A DNA stretch of 60,000 nt from contig NC_135556.1 of assembly GCF_964340395.1 (NCBI RefSeq), forward strand, positions 22,707,723 through 22,767,722. Reading direction: 5' to 3'. Each line of letters begins with the position of its first letter. Positions within the stretch are counted from its first letter, which is position 1. This document shows positions 18,921-32,467 of the stretch, one piece after another. Origin of the DNA: Glandiceps talaboti. Lineage: Eukaryota > Hemichordata > Enteropneusta > Spengelidae. Made by a program: the position numbers and the translations under genes. The notes under the pieces were generated by a model. The model was given only the letters and a program-made list of their open reading frames with translations. It was not told the DNA's origin and searched no databases.

Positions 18921-19733
18921 ATTTCCACTAATGTATGAAATTCAATAATAAATGTACACTTACAGACATTAAAGTTACAATAGTGAAGGACATGACAAAT
19001 AGCTCTAACAGAGCTAATGAGACGTCTTGCCCTGCCACTTGATTAAACATTATCTCAATACAGTTTTAAGTGAACAATATCGCACTCAGCAAGAATGTAC
19101 TGAAAAACTTATAAATCTGAATATTATATTATTCGTATAACAATCGGAAAATTGATACATGTATTTAGAATAAGCTATGTAAAAATAAAATAATTTATGC
19201 GAACATGTAATTTAGTAATTTTATTTTGAAAACAACTCTGGAACCACTGTTTTTTTTCGATCTGCTGGTAGGGAGTTCCAAGCAAAGTAAGGCACCATTA
19301 TAATTAAAAGTATGTTATCGCATGAACTACTTGGGAGGCGATTAGTAACTGGGAAAAATAATTTTTTTTAACAGTTGACCATATTTTCCTTCCCAAAATG
19401 TGAAATGAATATTAAACAAATTCAAAATATTTAGAGAATATGAGACAAAAAAATCACACAAGGGACTGGTGCCAGTGTAGTTGTATGTACAGTGACAAGT
19501 AACGTGACATGGAGCGTTCTAAAAATAACACGTGAGTAAATTCTGACCGTATGCGGGTATGCAAATATGATCGAATGTCTGTAACTAGGTGACGTGTGCC
19601 ACGACGACTACTACTACCATACACATTCAGAACTACATTGCAGTTCAAGGCTTTGGATAAGCGAATTATCTATCTATCTATCTATCTATCAGTATCGTGA
19701 GTTAATCTTGAAGGTTGTTTTAAGTATCCAGCG

Positions 19734-22700
19734 ATGAGACGAACAAGTATTTTTGCTCTATGGACATTTGCTATAATAAGCTTCGTAACTAATGTCTTTC
19801 TATTTTATTTTCAAACAGGTAAGAACTTAAAACTTTACATTTTCATTAGAAGCCGGCCGTCGGCGATAACAGGCGGCTGTAATGTAATAGCAGTTTCGTC
19901 GGATGGGATTTGAGGGGGGGGGGGAGTGTTTTCAAAGTCAATATTTGAAAGGTGTGAAAATTGAAATTTGTTAAACATGGCGGAAATGGTAAATGCCCCA
20001 GGCACATGTTTCCCGAGATATGTGTCAGAATATAATCAAATATCGATAACATGAAATGTTAGTTTTGGCCGATAATATGTTCAAGGTGTAAAATAACATG
20101 AGTTACTAGGTTACCGCGAAACTCGTGTTATTTGACCCCTTGAACATATCAAATAATCAACCAAATATGTCACCATTATCCTTTATTCTGAAACATATAT
20201 CGGGAAACAAGTGTGTGTGGTAAACACCCCCTCACATGTTAGTCTGACAAGCACAGCTAGCTGTCTTTGGCGCCAGAAACACGATACAATATAATTGTAC
20301 CCGTACGCATGAAAAACCATGCCACAAACGTAACTTTACAGCTTGCAATGCGTGGTCAGGGACCAACACTTTCATATTGGCATAATCACTTTTGTAAGCG
20401 GCGAGCCTAATTCGTTATATATGACGTATTGACCTAATACATATTATCTCCTAACAACTAAACAACTTTACATGGTTTATTGCGTCTGCGAAAAACCACA
20501 ACTCTCACTAAACGATCGAAGTAGATCACAAACTAAGCGGCCACTACCTCCTACAAAAAGAGGACTACTGTCAACCAAGAAACAAAGGGTTCACTGAAAT
20601 AAAAATAATAAAATTTCAGTAGTATTAAAGGCCTAAAAAAATGTTTGGTTCCGGGTAGCCGACCTCACCAAGCTTTTCACTGCCGCCCCTAAACGTAATT
20701 CTTTTTATATATCGAGAAAACAATAATAAATCGCAAATATTGTGAAAAAGATATTGATTATTTCCCAACTACTAACATCAGAGTGAATTTGTGTGAAAAG
20801 TCTCACGAGAAATAGTGGATGCGGAAACTGACATCAATATAATAAAAAACAAACAAAATAAACCTGTTCCAATCTGTAATTATGGCTAAGAAGAAATAAA
20901 CAACACAAAACCAATTTGGAAAACAATGGAAAACCTGAACTAGACACACAGAAAAAAATATAATACAATAAAATAAAAAAATCTACCTACCCCATTTATT
21001 CTAAAATTGAGCGTAATCGGAAACACACAATGTTTTTATTAGGCCAGAAAAAGAACGTTGAACGAGGAAAATAAAGCTAAGGGGGCCCTCAGTAATTACA
21101 AGGGGATCAAGCTTGGTCTGTGGTATAAAACGTGACCCTCCCCCTAGTCAGTTGTGCTAAAAAGTGACCCTCCCCCAATTTCCTTTCTCTAAAAAATGAC
21201 CCTCCCTGTTCAAATATTTCAATGAAAAAAAAGTTAACCTCCTCCCTGTAGAGTAGTTGCTAGAGCCCACGAGTAGTAGTCAGGAAGTCCTAGGTTTGGG
21301 TCCCACCAGACGGAATTTTTAAGCATGTATTAAAGATCCCACCACATTGATAGATTTTACAAGCATTTGTTGTTTCCCACCATTACACCACAGTGAGCTT
21401 GTGCTTGTATTGGCTGAGCGGCAGGCCAGAACTGCCATAGACAAGATGACAACGCACAACTGACAACCTCAGACCGAGGTCAACATCTCCACTCCACTAC
21501 ATCTTGTCACGTTGTTCACACCACAACTAACAGTTTATTCACTGCATTTTACATATGCTGTGATATTACCTTACAATGGTGGCAGTGGTGGTACGTATGT
21601 GATAGCAGTAGGATTTGGAACTTTTGACAGCGGTGGGTTCATGCCAAAATCATAAAATAATGCAAAGTTAGATAAAAAATGAGTCAAAGTAAAATGTGAC
21701 CTTTCCCTAATTTCTTTTTTCTAAAATATGGCCCTTCCCCGTGAACCGACTTGGAAAAAGTGACCACCCCTAATTCCCCTGCCCCCCCCCCTGTAATTAC
21801 GGAAGACATCCTAAGAATAATCTTCAATTCATTAAAAATCTATCGGCACAAACTCATACATGTTGAAATAATTGCACCAAAGCTTGAAATTCATCCCAAC
21901 AGCACAATATACCAAAACAGACAAAGTCTCCTAGATCAGAGACACCAACACATCGAGAATTAATGCGATACATATAATGCAAGACGAAGAAACCAAAATG
22001 CATACATTAAATATAGAAACAAATCAAAATGGATTCCGCAGACAACCAGTAGCGCAAACTAGATTTCTATTGGAAGGCGACAAAAGAAGTAATGGTAGAG
22101 ACATACATGTACCGTTCCACAACACAATAGACAACATATCGCATGCCCAGAGAATAACCATTGCATTGCAATGCTAGAATACAATATCCAGATCACCATC
22201 AAGACTCAGGTTTAAATTTGGCAAAGGTACGTGTGGTAATCATAAATACAAGCAATTTACATTACTGAATGTTAACGACAATTAACCAATGAAATGCATG
22301 GAAGGTATTACACCAAATTAATAACAAACGGTACACAACAATTGGAGAGATTCAGAAAGTTATTCATGAAATGTATGACGACGAACACACTGACTATGAT
22401 ATATTGTCTTTTTTCGCGATTCCTCAATCATAAAAATACGTACACCACAATGGTATTAACTATCAAAAATACACAAAGACCCACCACCTGAAACCAAATT
22501 TGTGGGTCGTCCCATCATTAGTGGGCACTCAAGCCCTACTAATCACATATCACCATACCTGGACTACTTAACCAAACCACATACGTAAAAGATACAGCGG
22601 ACTTTATCAACAAAATCCAAACTGTAGAAATACCAAAAACGCAATACTTGTCACTCTAGGCGGAGTGTTCATATACACTAACGTGATTCACATAGAGGCA

Positions 22701-25700
22701 ATTGATCTTTTCGGCAAAGTATTAAACTCAGAATCTTATCTTTTCCGAATGTCTGAATACAATGCGTACTATTTACAGACAGACTTTTAAAAAAAAGTTA
22801 GTAAAAACCCACAGAATCATGGTCGTTCTTTCTATCTGGCATTTCCACGAGGCTCTATATATAATTTGTATAAACTGCTTATGTAAAGTTGGGTGATACA
22901 TGTAGGTATGGGAGTCACTTAATTCGATGCACAATTCCAAAGGAGGGTAAAAGCTCAACACAAGGCATTTTATTTTTGAAATACAGTGTAATTGAATTGA
23001 AGCGGTTATGGTTTTACAAGGTATGACGAGTAATAGGCTTTTATGTCTCTCCTTTCGTACAGGTGAGCCGACTGTCCTCAGGAGAGCTTTGCAGGACACA
23101 GTTCAGGCAGAGACACTTTGTCAGCAGACTCTTAACAGCATCGTCATTGTGAGTAGCAAGTCTGCTTTCGCTATGGTAATGGCAAGAACTCATTAGCTTT
23201 GGTAAACACCCAACAAATAGTATGACACGAGTGACAGTGTGACACAGACAGCAATATTATTGGGAAATTGGTGGTGACACTAGTGGCAGTGACAGTTCTC
23301 AGCAAGTGAAATAGAATCACATAATGACAAAGACGGTAAAACTTCAGCTACATGTACTCGAGATATGTATTCTGGCAAACCAGGGCTGATATTTGATAGC
23401 CCTACTGGAAATCCCCTTGCCCCACTAGAAGTTAAAAGTGTACACTTCCTTACAACATATATGGCCACACTCATTCCTCTTTGACAAGGTCATAAAACTA
23501 AAGGACAGTATATGTGGCAAGTTTGAATGAATTGATTTAGATGTTGCTGGTCAGGGACAGACACACACACACACATGCACGGACAGCACCCTTTTCAATA
23601 CCCCCCCCCCCGACTTTGTCCGTTGGGGCTGAAATACAGCAACATTTCATCAACAGGGTAATGGTGGTGACTTAATGAGGAAGACACACGAGTCTGCCAG
23701 GAATGATAAGCTAGGAGTCGAAAAAAACAAACTCAGAAAAGCCTATGTTGAATTAGGTGGTATTTTAAACCAGGACAATGAACGCCTCTTTGCCAACTCG
23801 GAGGATAATAAGGTAGGTAATAAAACATGGTGGGTACCAAACATTAAAAACGATTGTATTGTGAGAATAATACTGATGTAAAAGGCTAGGTCTTTGAGAT
23901 GTGAAACTTGGATATGGAATATTGAACGACTCGGTATGTGGTCGAAGAGACAACATTTAATTTCTTATATAGAAATACCGGTAAAGGGGAAATAGGATAG
24001 GCTGCAACACCTTTTGTAATGGCCATGCTGCAAAAAAATTATGTGATGTAATACATTTATGTGTCTGGCTAGATTTACATACAGTTGTTGACATGGTGAC
24101 ACGATACATGCCAAATTCATACGATGCATTTGTGTCCCTGACTAGATTTATCGATGTCACTCATGTTATTATAGCTGAGTTCAGTGCACACATGAGCATA
24201 CCTAATTATGCTGAAATGTCCAGATATAATCCATACCGAAATCCAAAAGGCAAAACGTATATATAAAAATAGAATATTTTAAATGTGAACATAAATTTTT
24301 AAAAGCTAGATATATCAGATAAAATTGCATAATTAATGTAGACAAAATTCAGGAAATAAAATGTACATCTTGAAATTCAAATGTTCTTTTATTGCCTGCT
24401 TGGCTTGCTGCCACAGTTATCTCCCTTTTTGTCATCACTCATCACAGTCCATGCTTGAATATATGGTGAAGATAGCTAGATGGCGAAATCACACTGCCAG
24501 TGAAGATTTTGAAGCTGAGCTGGGACCGATGTTGAACTACATCAAGACAAAGCAAATAGCGTGTAAGGATCAACGTCATATGGGTAATGCAGATCCACAT
24601 GATGGTGGCTGGGAAATATGTTTTGATGACATCCTACAATTGAAGGCCGCCAACTGCGTGGTGTACTCTGTTGGGTAAGACATAATCTAATGGTAACCGT
24701 TCATATTATGCAGATTTATGCAAATCAAAATCAAAATAACGTGAAATCGAGTGAAATCATCCCTTAATAATTTCAGGTGTCTAGAGAGCCTACAGTAACT
24801 ACAAGGGGATGGTCAGGGGCTGTTGCCTAAAACACGACACCCCCCTGTTTTCATTGTGCTAAAAAGTGACCCTCGATTTCCTGTTTCTAAAACATCACCC
24901 TACAATTAAAATATTTCAAAAAACATTGTTTAAATGTCAGACCTGGAAAAGGACACTAGTCCCAGAATCAATTGTTTACAGGACTTAATCCCACCGCTGC
25001 CACCACTTTGAAAGTTTTAAAGATATTGATTATTTCCCAACTACTAACATCAGAGTGAATTTGTGTGAAATGGGCACAGCATTATTCAATATCTGTGTTT
25101 GGATCTCATTCGCTGAGCTAGAGCTTGAAGGCCAGAAAGTCAACTCGTAAACACTAGATGAGAACACTCCCTATATTGTCAAGACCGTAATCAACATCTT
25201 CACAATATTATCCCCGATATCTTACCCAACTGTTCCCTTTTTACTCCCGTTGGACCCACTGTGACGTCTCTCCAGACATCACAACTGACAATAAAATCAC
25301 TACAAGGTTGTCAGCAGCGATTTGATTGACATGGTTTGATATTGCGGTACCTGTACCTAACTCTAACCCTAACTCTAACCCCATCCCTAACCACTGTGGC
25401 AGCAATGGGATGCCAAATTCCCAAAAAATGCAAAATTAAAGAATGAGTCAAAGTAAAATGTGACTGTCCCCTTATCCCATTTTCTAAATTTTCTATGGCC
25501 CTCCCTGACAACCAATATTTACAAAGTTACCCCCCTCCCTAATCCCTCCCCCAACACCACCATCATCATACTCAGTATTGTCATTATCATCATCATAGTC
25601 TGTATTATGATTGTTAAAACAATCTAAAGGGTACGTAAAGTATTGGTGGCAGATCGTTGATACTATCCTAGTATTTATATTCACTTCTCATTGCAGAATT

Positions 25701-26140
25701 GGTAATGATTGGTCATTTGACGATGCAATGGAGAAGTATGGATGTGATGTGTATTCATTTGATCCAACGTATGTATCTGAAAATCATTATATTTATTAAA
25801 TAGCCAGACCTGCATTTAAGCAGTGACTTTTCCATTGATATCCAAATCATCATTATAAGCAAAGTATCCCTTATATTTATGAAAGGTTGACAATTCCATT
25901 GTCAGGTTACTTGATCACATCATTGTCTTTCTTCAAGTTTGCATACAATGAACGTAGTATTGGGGCACAAGCTGAGTGAATACATTTTTAGCATATTGTC
26001 TTTGCTGCAAAAAGGGTATTCGCAGCACGACTCACTTACTGAGGCACACTTACCCATCACACACGTCACTATGGTCTTATGCGGTTGACTGAACTCAAAC
26101 AGGGTATACTATGATATAACTTGTAAACAATCCAATGCTG

Positions 26141-26232
<92 letters not shown>

Positions 26233-29151
26233 CAAAAATCCCTGCTATGCAATCATCTTTTCCAACAGTACTAAAGACAGTTGTAATTTCATAGAAGACA
26301 TTCATCGACATTAAAGTGGCCATATGGATGAGAATTTGGTATTTATTCTGGATTTTTATTTGATAAAACAGCTTCACTATGTTTTTCTACTTGAAAAAAT
26401 AATGCGAAAGAACATATACCAAGCCCATGTTCATAACTCTATGCATTGCAAAATGATGCAAAAAGTGTAAAAAGTTTGTTATTGTACGTACAATAACAAA
26501 CATTTTACACATTGTTTAATGTTTTGCCGTTTATTGAGATGTGAACATGGACTTGGTATATGTTATTTCACATTATTTTTTCAAGTAGAAAAACATAGTG
26601 AAGCTGTTTTATCAAACAAAAATCCAAAATAAATACCAAATTCTCATTCATATGGCCACTTTAACATTACACTAGAAAAGTTTTATGTAAGTCTTTTTAC
26701 TTGAGTTGGTAAGAGACTGATAAACTCAGCTTGTGCTACCTTATATATACATTCACTATTCTGTGACATGTTTGTAACTGTATTACGTGAAATGCATATT
26801 AAAATAAACTACAACAAATTAACATATTTGAACATTACCAGATGTAAACTGAATGCCTTCCATAAGGACAAACAACATGCGTTTTGATTGTTGTTCACAT
26901 CGACATTACATGCATCATCAGAATGTGAAATTCTGAGCAACCATACAAGGTTGTATCTTTTTAATTAGTAATTATGCAAATGACCTATCACCATACTTTA
27001 TTATAAAACTACATGAACGGTTGTATAGGACACTTACAGCTTATTATTAATGTATGTATCAAAAATTATATATTATATGAAATTTGATATTGATTCTACA
27101 GACATTGTCAAATATGAAAAAAAAAACATTTATTATGCAAATAACTAATTTAAATCAAAAGCCACAACAACAGGATTTATATGACCCAAGTGCTTTTTTA
27201 TCATCAATGTACATATAAAGTATTTGATATTTGAAGTAGCAATATTGCCTTACTATCAAAAATTGTTCTTGTGAAAAATATTTGTTTAATTGTAGTATTA
27301 ACAAGCCAAGCTATCAACGTTCTGCAAACAGTTGGTTTTATAATTATGGCCTATACAACTTGAATACAAACAGTTACACTGGCAACGGAACACATGAGCC
27401 ATGGAAGATGAGAACTTTCGGGAGACTGATGGAAGAATTGAAACATGTGAGTATTGCCTGTTGCTTCTTCTCATTAAGTAAAATGTTTAGTGATAGTGGT
27501 TTTTGGATGATTTTTATTTACAAAATAATTTGTACCACAAAATGTTATACTAATGCAATCGACTTGATTTGCAAAGTGGGTCATATGAATGTGGTGTTCT
27601 AATACTAATTTGCAGAAATTAGAATGGTATTCATCATAATGCACTTTCAATGAGGGGGTACTATTGTCGTGAAATGCACATGGCTGTCGATACTATAAGT
27701 AATACAAGTCAATTTTATGACATTATAATATGTACTTAAACCAAATTTTGATATTTTGTTCATGCAGTGATTAAATTTTGGCATAGTATTATTTTTAATG
27801 GAGTTTCAATTTGTTTTTGAATGCTCACTTTATCAAAGTCAGAGGGGAAAGAGTACTGCCACAGTGCATATTTCAACATCCAAGTCAACAATCTTTTTAA
27901 AATTTTTTTCCAAGTAGAGGTGTTATGTAACCTGGCAAAATTTGTCTATGAAGCATTGGTATTGAGGAAGGAAGCTGCCTCAGGGATCTGTAACAGCTTA
28001 GTTTTCATTTGAGGGCTGATTTTTCTTTACTATGGGCAATAAAGCAAATAAGAGCAATTTGCATAATTAATGATTTTCCGTTATTAATCTATATCTTAAG
28101 AATGCACACATTAAATTGTAGATAATTTGGCACATACATCAACCTTGACAAAGCACATATATGCTACAAAGCATGTTTGTATAGTTTTTAGTTTTAATGA
28201 GTAGTTTGCATATTTAATGATTTTCGGTAATTAGGTGATATCTTAATAATGCAAAGTTCAAATATCATTTAGCTTGGTACATACATCAACCATTACAAAT
28301 CACATGTGTTTGATCTATTCTTTTGTGTAGTTTTTCATTTTGATGTTTAATTTGCATAAATAATCATTGTTGATAATTAGTAATGTCTTTAGAATGCAAT
28401 CTTTAAATTTAGTATATACATTGATTGTAAAGATGTGCATGTCATGTGTCCTTTAAAGCTTAGCTTATAATATCAATGGTAATTTGAATAATCAATGATT
28501 TTTCGATAATTGGGCAATATGTTAACTATGTGGGCTCCAAAATTCATATAGCATTCTAACAATATATAGGCCCAAAACTCTATGGTTTTGTCCTTATGGG
28601 AGGCATTCAGTTTCACTCTGGCACACTATAATATAGAAATGTATTATATCAGAAAATGAATTCGGAGCTACTATACATAATATATTGGTAAATTTAATTC
28701 CTTATAATAATAGTCAAAATTATAACATAATTAATGTTGTGTTTTATTCAAATTTTAATAAGGGACAGAATACAATGATCTTGTTCATTTCTCACTTGTA
28801 TAAATGCTTAAATCGATAAGACATCTATCACAATTTTTGTATTCTTCACAGGACCGAATTGATATTCTAAAAATAGATATTGAAGGTAGTGAATGGAAAT
28901 CACTGGACCAGATGCTTACTAGTGGTACCCTACAACATCATGTGAAACAACTCGTGTTAGAAATACACCTATGGAACTTCAAAACACCTGTTCTTCAAGA
29001 TATCAAGAGACGATATAGAATTTTGCAGTGGATTGAAGAATCTGGCTTTAAGCGTTGGAATTGGCATTTGAATACACATTCGCCAAAGATCGGTTCGACA
29101 AAACTGACGTCATGCTATGAACTATCTTGGATCAATACAAAGTTGCTATGA
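19734..29151 (+). CDS. METTL24-like: METTL24-like type II membrane methyltransferase, copy C (complete, 358 aa)
   Basis: Seven exons: 19734-19818, 23063-23148, 23657-23812, 24448-24674, 25697-25768, 27296-27446, 28852-29151. All junctions are GT-AG and all phases agree (1,0,0,2,2,0), giving 358 residues, close to vertebrate METTL24 length. Residues 6-27 are a hydrophobic signal anchor after MRRTS, so the enzyme part should face the Golgi/ER lumen. Residues 29-109 are a polar stem. DGGWEIC is at 161-167, the SAM loop YSVGIGND at 182-189, FDPT at 206-209 and KIDIEGSEW at 266-274. NHT and NGT are possible N-glycosylation sites. Exon 2 differs from copy B (D-E-L-T versus G-E-P-T at its start). 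METTL24 is a putative methyltransferase and no substrate can be inferred here. This is the only copy in the window with all exons. Confidence 0.86.
21090..21801 (+). repeat. GTGACCCTCC-type TIR element, fuller copy (unit B, intron 1 of copy C)
   Basis: Left end CAGTAATTACAAGGGG and right end CCCCCTGTAATTACGG are inverted repeats of one another, which supports a TIR-type non-autonomous DNA element about 710 bp long. It abuts Penelope-like relic sequence on the right. Confidence 0.58.
21803..22800 (+). mobile_element. Penelope-like element reverse-transcriptase relic (unit B)
   Basis: Second copy of the relic at 10726, duplicated with the host segment. It keeps about 130 bp at the left (21,803-21,898) and about 60 bp near 22,085-22,140 that unit A has lost. 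The conserved blocks are broken by stops in the same way. Confidence 0.62.
24792..25555 (+). repeat. GTGACCCTCC-type element in copy C, intron 4
   Basis: Same insertion as in copies A and B with more substitutions, plus a short extra segment near 25,100 (CTCATTCGCTGAGCTAGAG). Confidence 0.62.
26315..26660. mobile_element. 346-bp palindromic TTAA MITE (piggyBac-type) in copy C
   Basis: The whole element is an inverted repeat, AGTGGCCATATG...CATATGGCCACT, centred exactly on GTAC^GTAC at 26487/26488, and flanked by TTAA at 26311-26314 and 26661-26664. Copy D shows the empty site at the homologous place (CATCGACATTAACATAACAC near 34,132), with a single TTAA. TTAA target duplication is the hallmark of piggyBac-family transposition. 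No coding capacity. Confidence 0.85.
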
Positions 29152-29339
29152 AAGATTGAATATTATATATAGAGAGACAAGGATACTAATTAAGAACGTT
29201 GTAGCATTGTCTTGCATGATCCGGTTCATAACCAGATGTAAATTAAGTGCCTCCCATAGGCAAAACTATAGACTTTTGTTCCTACGTACATTGTTTGAAC
29301 GCAAAATTCTGAACTACAGCTATCATACATGGAGTACCC

Positions 29340-29790
29340 CTTAATTGGAAATTTAATTATATGAACCTAAATGAAATTTGTCTAATTATCGAAAAAATCA
29401 TTAATTAGGCAAATGAACCATTATGATTATACACTACATCAACAAGCTTTATAGAATACACGTGCTTCTTTACCATCAATGCATGTACTTAACTATCTAC
29501 ATTTTAAAGCTTTCATTCTAAAGGTATTGCCTAATTATCAAAAAATGATTATTTATGCAAATTGCATTCTTATAATATAGCCAAATCATTAATTATGCAA
29601 ATTTATCATGAAAACTAAAAGCTACATCAAGTTACATATGCGCTTTGTTATGTTTGGTGTATAACACACCAAAGTATATGGAATTTGAAGCTTGCATTCT
29701 AATGGTCTAATATAGTCTAATTATCAAAACTCATTAATTATGCAAATGACATTTCTACCAGAAACAATAAAAAACGTGCACATTGTTATA
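29340..29790 (-). repeat. Degenerate HINE-type core repeats, reverse orientation
   Basis: Several blocks of CATTAATTATGCAAATGA with TACATCAAGTTACATATGCGCTTTGTTATG between them, the reverse complement of the ~140-bp repeats in the methyltransferase introns. They end next to a CCTTACGGGAGGCATTCAGTTT boundary. Similar reverse-orientation blocks occur in intron 5 of copies A, B, C and D (for example 34,440-34,640). Confidence 0.5.
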
Positions 29791-32019
29791 TCATCCTTAC
29801 GGGAGGCATTCAGTTTAAATCTGGTTTTGTTTTTCGCTTAATAACTTATCCATTTCATATGCTCAAAATTATTTCTGGACTGTATTAAATTCACCGCTCG
29901 TACGTGCATGATGATCTTTTGAAGTTTCTAGTGAAGTTATTGTTGAAATTCAATTAGTTTAATGAGATGAAACACGATGTTGATGTTAGATTTTAATGTT
30001 GTTAGAGTTCTTTTATGGATGAATAGGAACTATGTTTATATAGTAGCTAAGCATAAATGTATTGAATTAACACGAATATTGGTAGGGCTTTCATATGCCT
30101 TGATATTCAATGCTAACATTAATTGTGATCTGCCGTACATTGTATATTTATTTTCAAATTCGAGTTTACCTCAGTGATATATCCTGACATGAATTGTGGT
30201 TATGAAATGTTGTTTGATGTCGAACTTACTTCTTAATTCAAAAGTCTGTGACATCTTATTTACCATCAGTACAAGAGTAGATATCGTATAATGACTGCTT
30301 GTTTGTACTAAATTAAGCTGAGACATTATTGAATTGAAATTATTTTTTTGTGATGAAACGAAAGTCAACCTTGTTTATGTTCACCTCTGAGTAGTTATTT
30401 CGAAGTATCTGTATAACGAGTTTTCGAAAACTTCTTTTTTTTATAAAGATTCGTTTACAATCAATTGTTTTTTTCATTCCTAGCTATATTTTTGTTGTTC
30501 GTTGATTTGTTTCTTTAGTTACCGACATTTTCACTTGTTCGACAATTTTTCAACCTAGTCCCACTACCCTTAGACCTACCTACCCCTACCACACATCCCA
30601 TCCCGATAATAAAAAACAATTACGTTGATCGCTTCCAATCTAATAACCCTAGTGTTCATTGATGTAGGTGAATCCCATAATACTGCTTTCATTTTTGGAG
30701 ATTTTTGTGGTTATTTTTGACGTGTTTTCACTCATAATTTATAACTTTTGTGTTCGTTTTGGTCAAAGCAAATGCTCAAAAGTTGCACACGATAGACGTC
30801 TAAACAATAATTACATGGCACGTCCACTCCCTATTGAGGAAACCATGACGTCCCAAACTGACGAGATCAGTAGTTATATTGCTACTTTCGGAGTGACAAT
30901 AACGGTATGATAACAATGACAATAACTTGATACTCTAGGCCCTTGTAATTGGTGTATAATAAATATAATTAACTTGATTATATGCGATGATTACTTTTAT
31001 TATGTTTATGGCTACGAATTATGTATATTATGGGGGATTTAGTGATTAGCATATACACAGTTTGGACAATTGTTTCCGCACGTGCATTTTCACCTTTGAT
31101 TACTCAATGTAATCACCATTTATTCAGTATATTGCTTTAGATTGTAGTTGTAGTTGTTTTTGTATTGTATCATTTTACTCATTATAGTTACAATTAAGCT
31201 TAATTATTTAACTTCAAATTCTATACTTAGTAATCATAAACCTGATTTCATTACGATAACAGTATATAATCATATATTTCCCCTTTTATATTTTTTTTCA
31301 TCAACTATTTTCACTTCCTGCTATTTGCTATTGTATTATCAATGTTTGGTGATGATAGTAATAATAATAAAACGAATTTATGATGCGCCTAGTCTCCAGG
31401 CGCAGACACTGCATTGAACTACTAACAAAATGAGAGGATACAGAGAAACAATTTGAAAACAGTGTGTAAGTGTGTAAGTGAGTGATGGAAATACTTAAAA
31501 CACAATGATTATCATACTATCATTAAAGGCCCTAGATTAGATCCCAGGTCACTGTATTTGTGCTCTATTACTAGCTGAACCAATACATCTTGATTAATCA
31601 ATCAAGATATGGTTATACAAGGGAATATAGATATGAGTATATTAAACCCACCATTAACATAATTTTGTCATTGTTGTCGATGATGTAGGAGCTGATCGAA
31701 GCCGACACACAAGCCACAAAAGCACAATGAAATTGTTAACTTATTATCAAACGAATTATATCATATTGATTCTTGATCAAATTTAACATACTATAAATGA
31801 TGGATTTGCTCTGTTCATGTCAGCCCAGCTTATTGAAGATACATATTTAATTCACATTCAAAACCCTCCATAACTCTTCGATTGTGATACCCGTTGGAGT
31901 CTTCAGTAATTACAAGTGGGAGGAGAGGTCACTTTTTAGAAATCGATCGGGTGAGGGTCACATTTTAGATGAAAGCACCAAAGGCGTTGTAGCACAACGG
32001 TAAACTTTAATTTTCTACT

Positions 32020-32300
32020 ATGGTTATGTGATACTGTTGCTCGGCATATTTGCATACATTTTTTAAAGATTTATTTCCATGCCTGCCCATCAATGGTGTT
32101 ATATCTGCAATGTACACCATTGCTTGACTGTTGCTACGGGCGTGGTCTTGTTGCCAGGAATATCTGCATACATTTTTGGAATGTTTATTCATTTAACTTC
32201 CCTTTACTGGTGTTATATTGGCATTATCCATCATTGTTTACCTGTTGTTATTGGCGTGGTCTTGTTGCTAAGTACATTTGCACATTTTAAAATATTTAGT
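32020..32300. repeat. ~125-bp tandem repeat, about two units
   Basis: GGTGTTATAT(C/T)...CATTG(C/T)TT, then GGCGTGGTCTTGTTGC and TTTGCA(C/T)A(T/C)TTT recur with about 125-bp spacing, plus a partial unit at the left (TGTTGCTCGGCATATTTGCA). It lies just upstream of the 32302-32467 segment. Confidence 0.6.
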
Positions 32301-32301
32301 G

Positions 32302-32467
32302 TATATATAATCCTTAAAAAAAATTCTGGTTTGACGAAAAATAAAACAATATTCTCAAATAAATGAAAACTTATTTCAATTAAAATAATGTAACCATGGA
32401 ATAAAAGTACATAAACGGTTAAAATTAGTTTGTAAGTACGAAAAATATAAAATACTATAGCTAAAAT
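32302..32467 (-). repeat. 166-bp segment shared with the lectin gene intron (inverted)
   Basis: Its reverse complement matches 43942-44106 with only one homopolymer length difference (A8 versus A7) by my alignment. It is unlike anything else in the window. Confidence 0.8.

Larger units (their letters stand above)
12180..23218 (+). repeat. Segmental tandem duplication, unit B
   Basis: Direct repeat of unit A, about 1.1 kb shorter because the segment matching 634-1729 (exons 3 and 4) is missing. Other indels: unit B keeps about 130 bp at 21,770-21,900 that unit A lost near 10,725, and about 200 bp of unit A (11,995-12,179) is absent at the end of unit B. Synonymous and intronic differences from A are sparse, so the duplication looks recent. 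Confidence 0.9.
23219..29160 (+). repeat. Segmental duplication, unit C (diverged)
   Basis: Homologous to 20-6,400 of unit A in exons and introns, but with clearly more substitutions and indels. It lacks the HINE-like insertion found in A and B and carries its own fold-back insertion at 26,315-26,660. Homology stops soon after the exon 7 stop codon. The downstream intergenic DNA of A and B (second exon 1, Penelope relic) has no counterpart. Confidence 0.85.
29152..32301. other. Intergenic/5' region of copy D, no exon recognised
   Basis: AT-rich. It contains the reverse HINE-type repeats (29,340-29,790), a GTGACC-family fragment at 31,905-31,985 (CAGTAATTACAAGTGGGAGG) and a two-unit tandem repeat at its right end. 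One 80-codon hydrophobic stretch at 30,668-30,904 lacks an ATG and follows a stop directly, so I do not call it. The missing N-terminal exons of copy D would be expected here. Confidence 0.5.

Noticed and set aside
30668-30904. 80-codon hydrophobic frame (MNPIILLSF-like) as exon 1 of methyltransferase copy D
   Set aside because: The apparent start is GTG, directly preceded by an in-frame TAG. There is no ATG before the hydrophobic stretch and no similarity to exons 1-2 of the other copies, although a donor-like GTATGA with matching phase follows.
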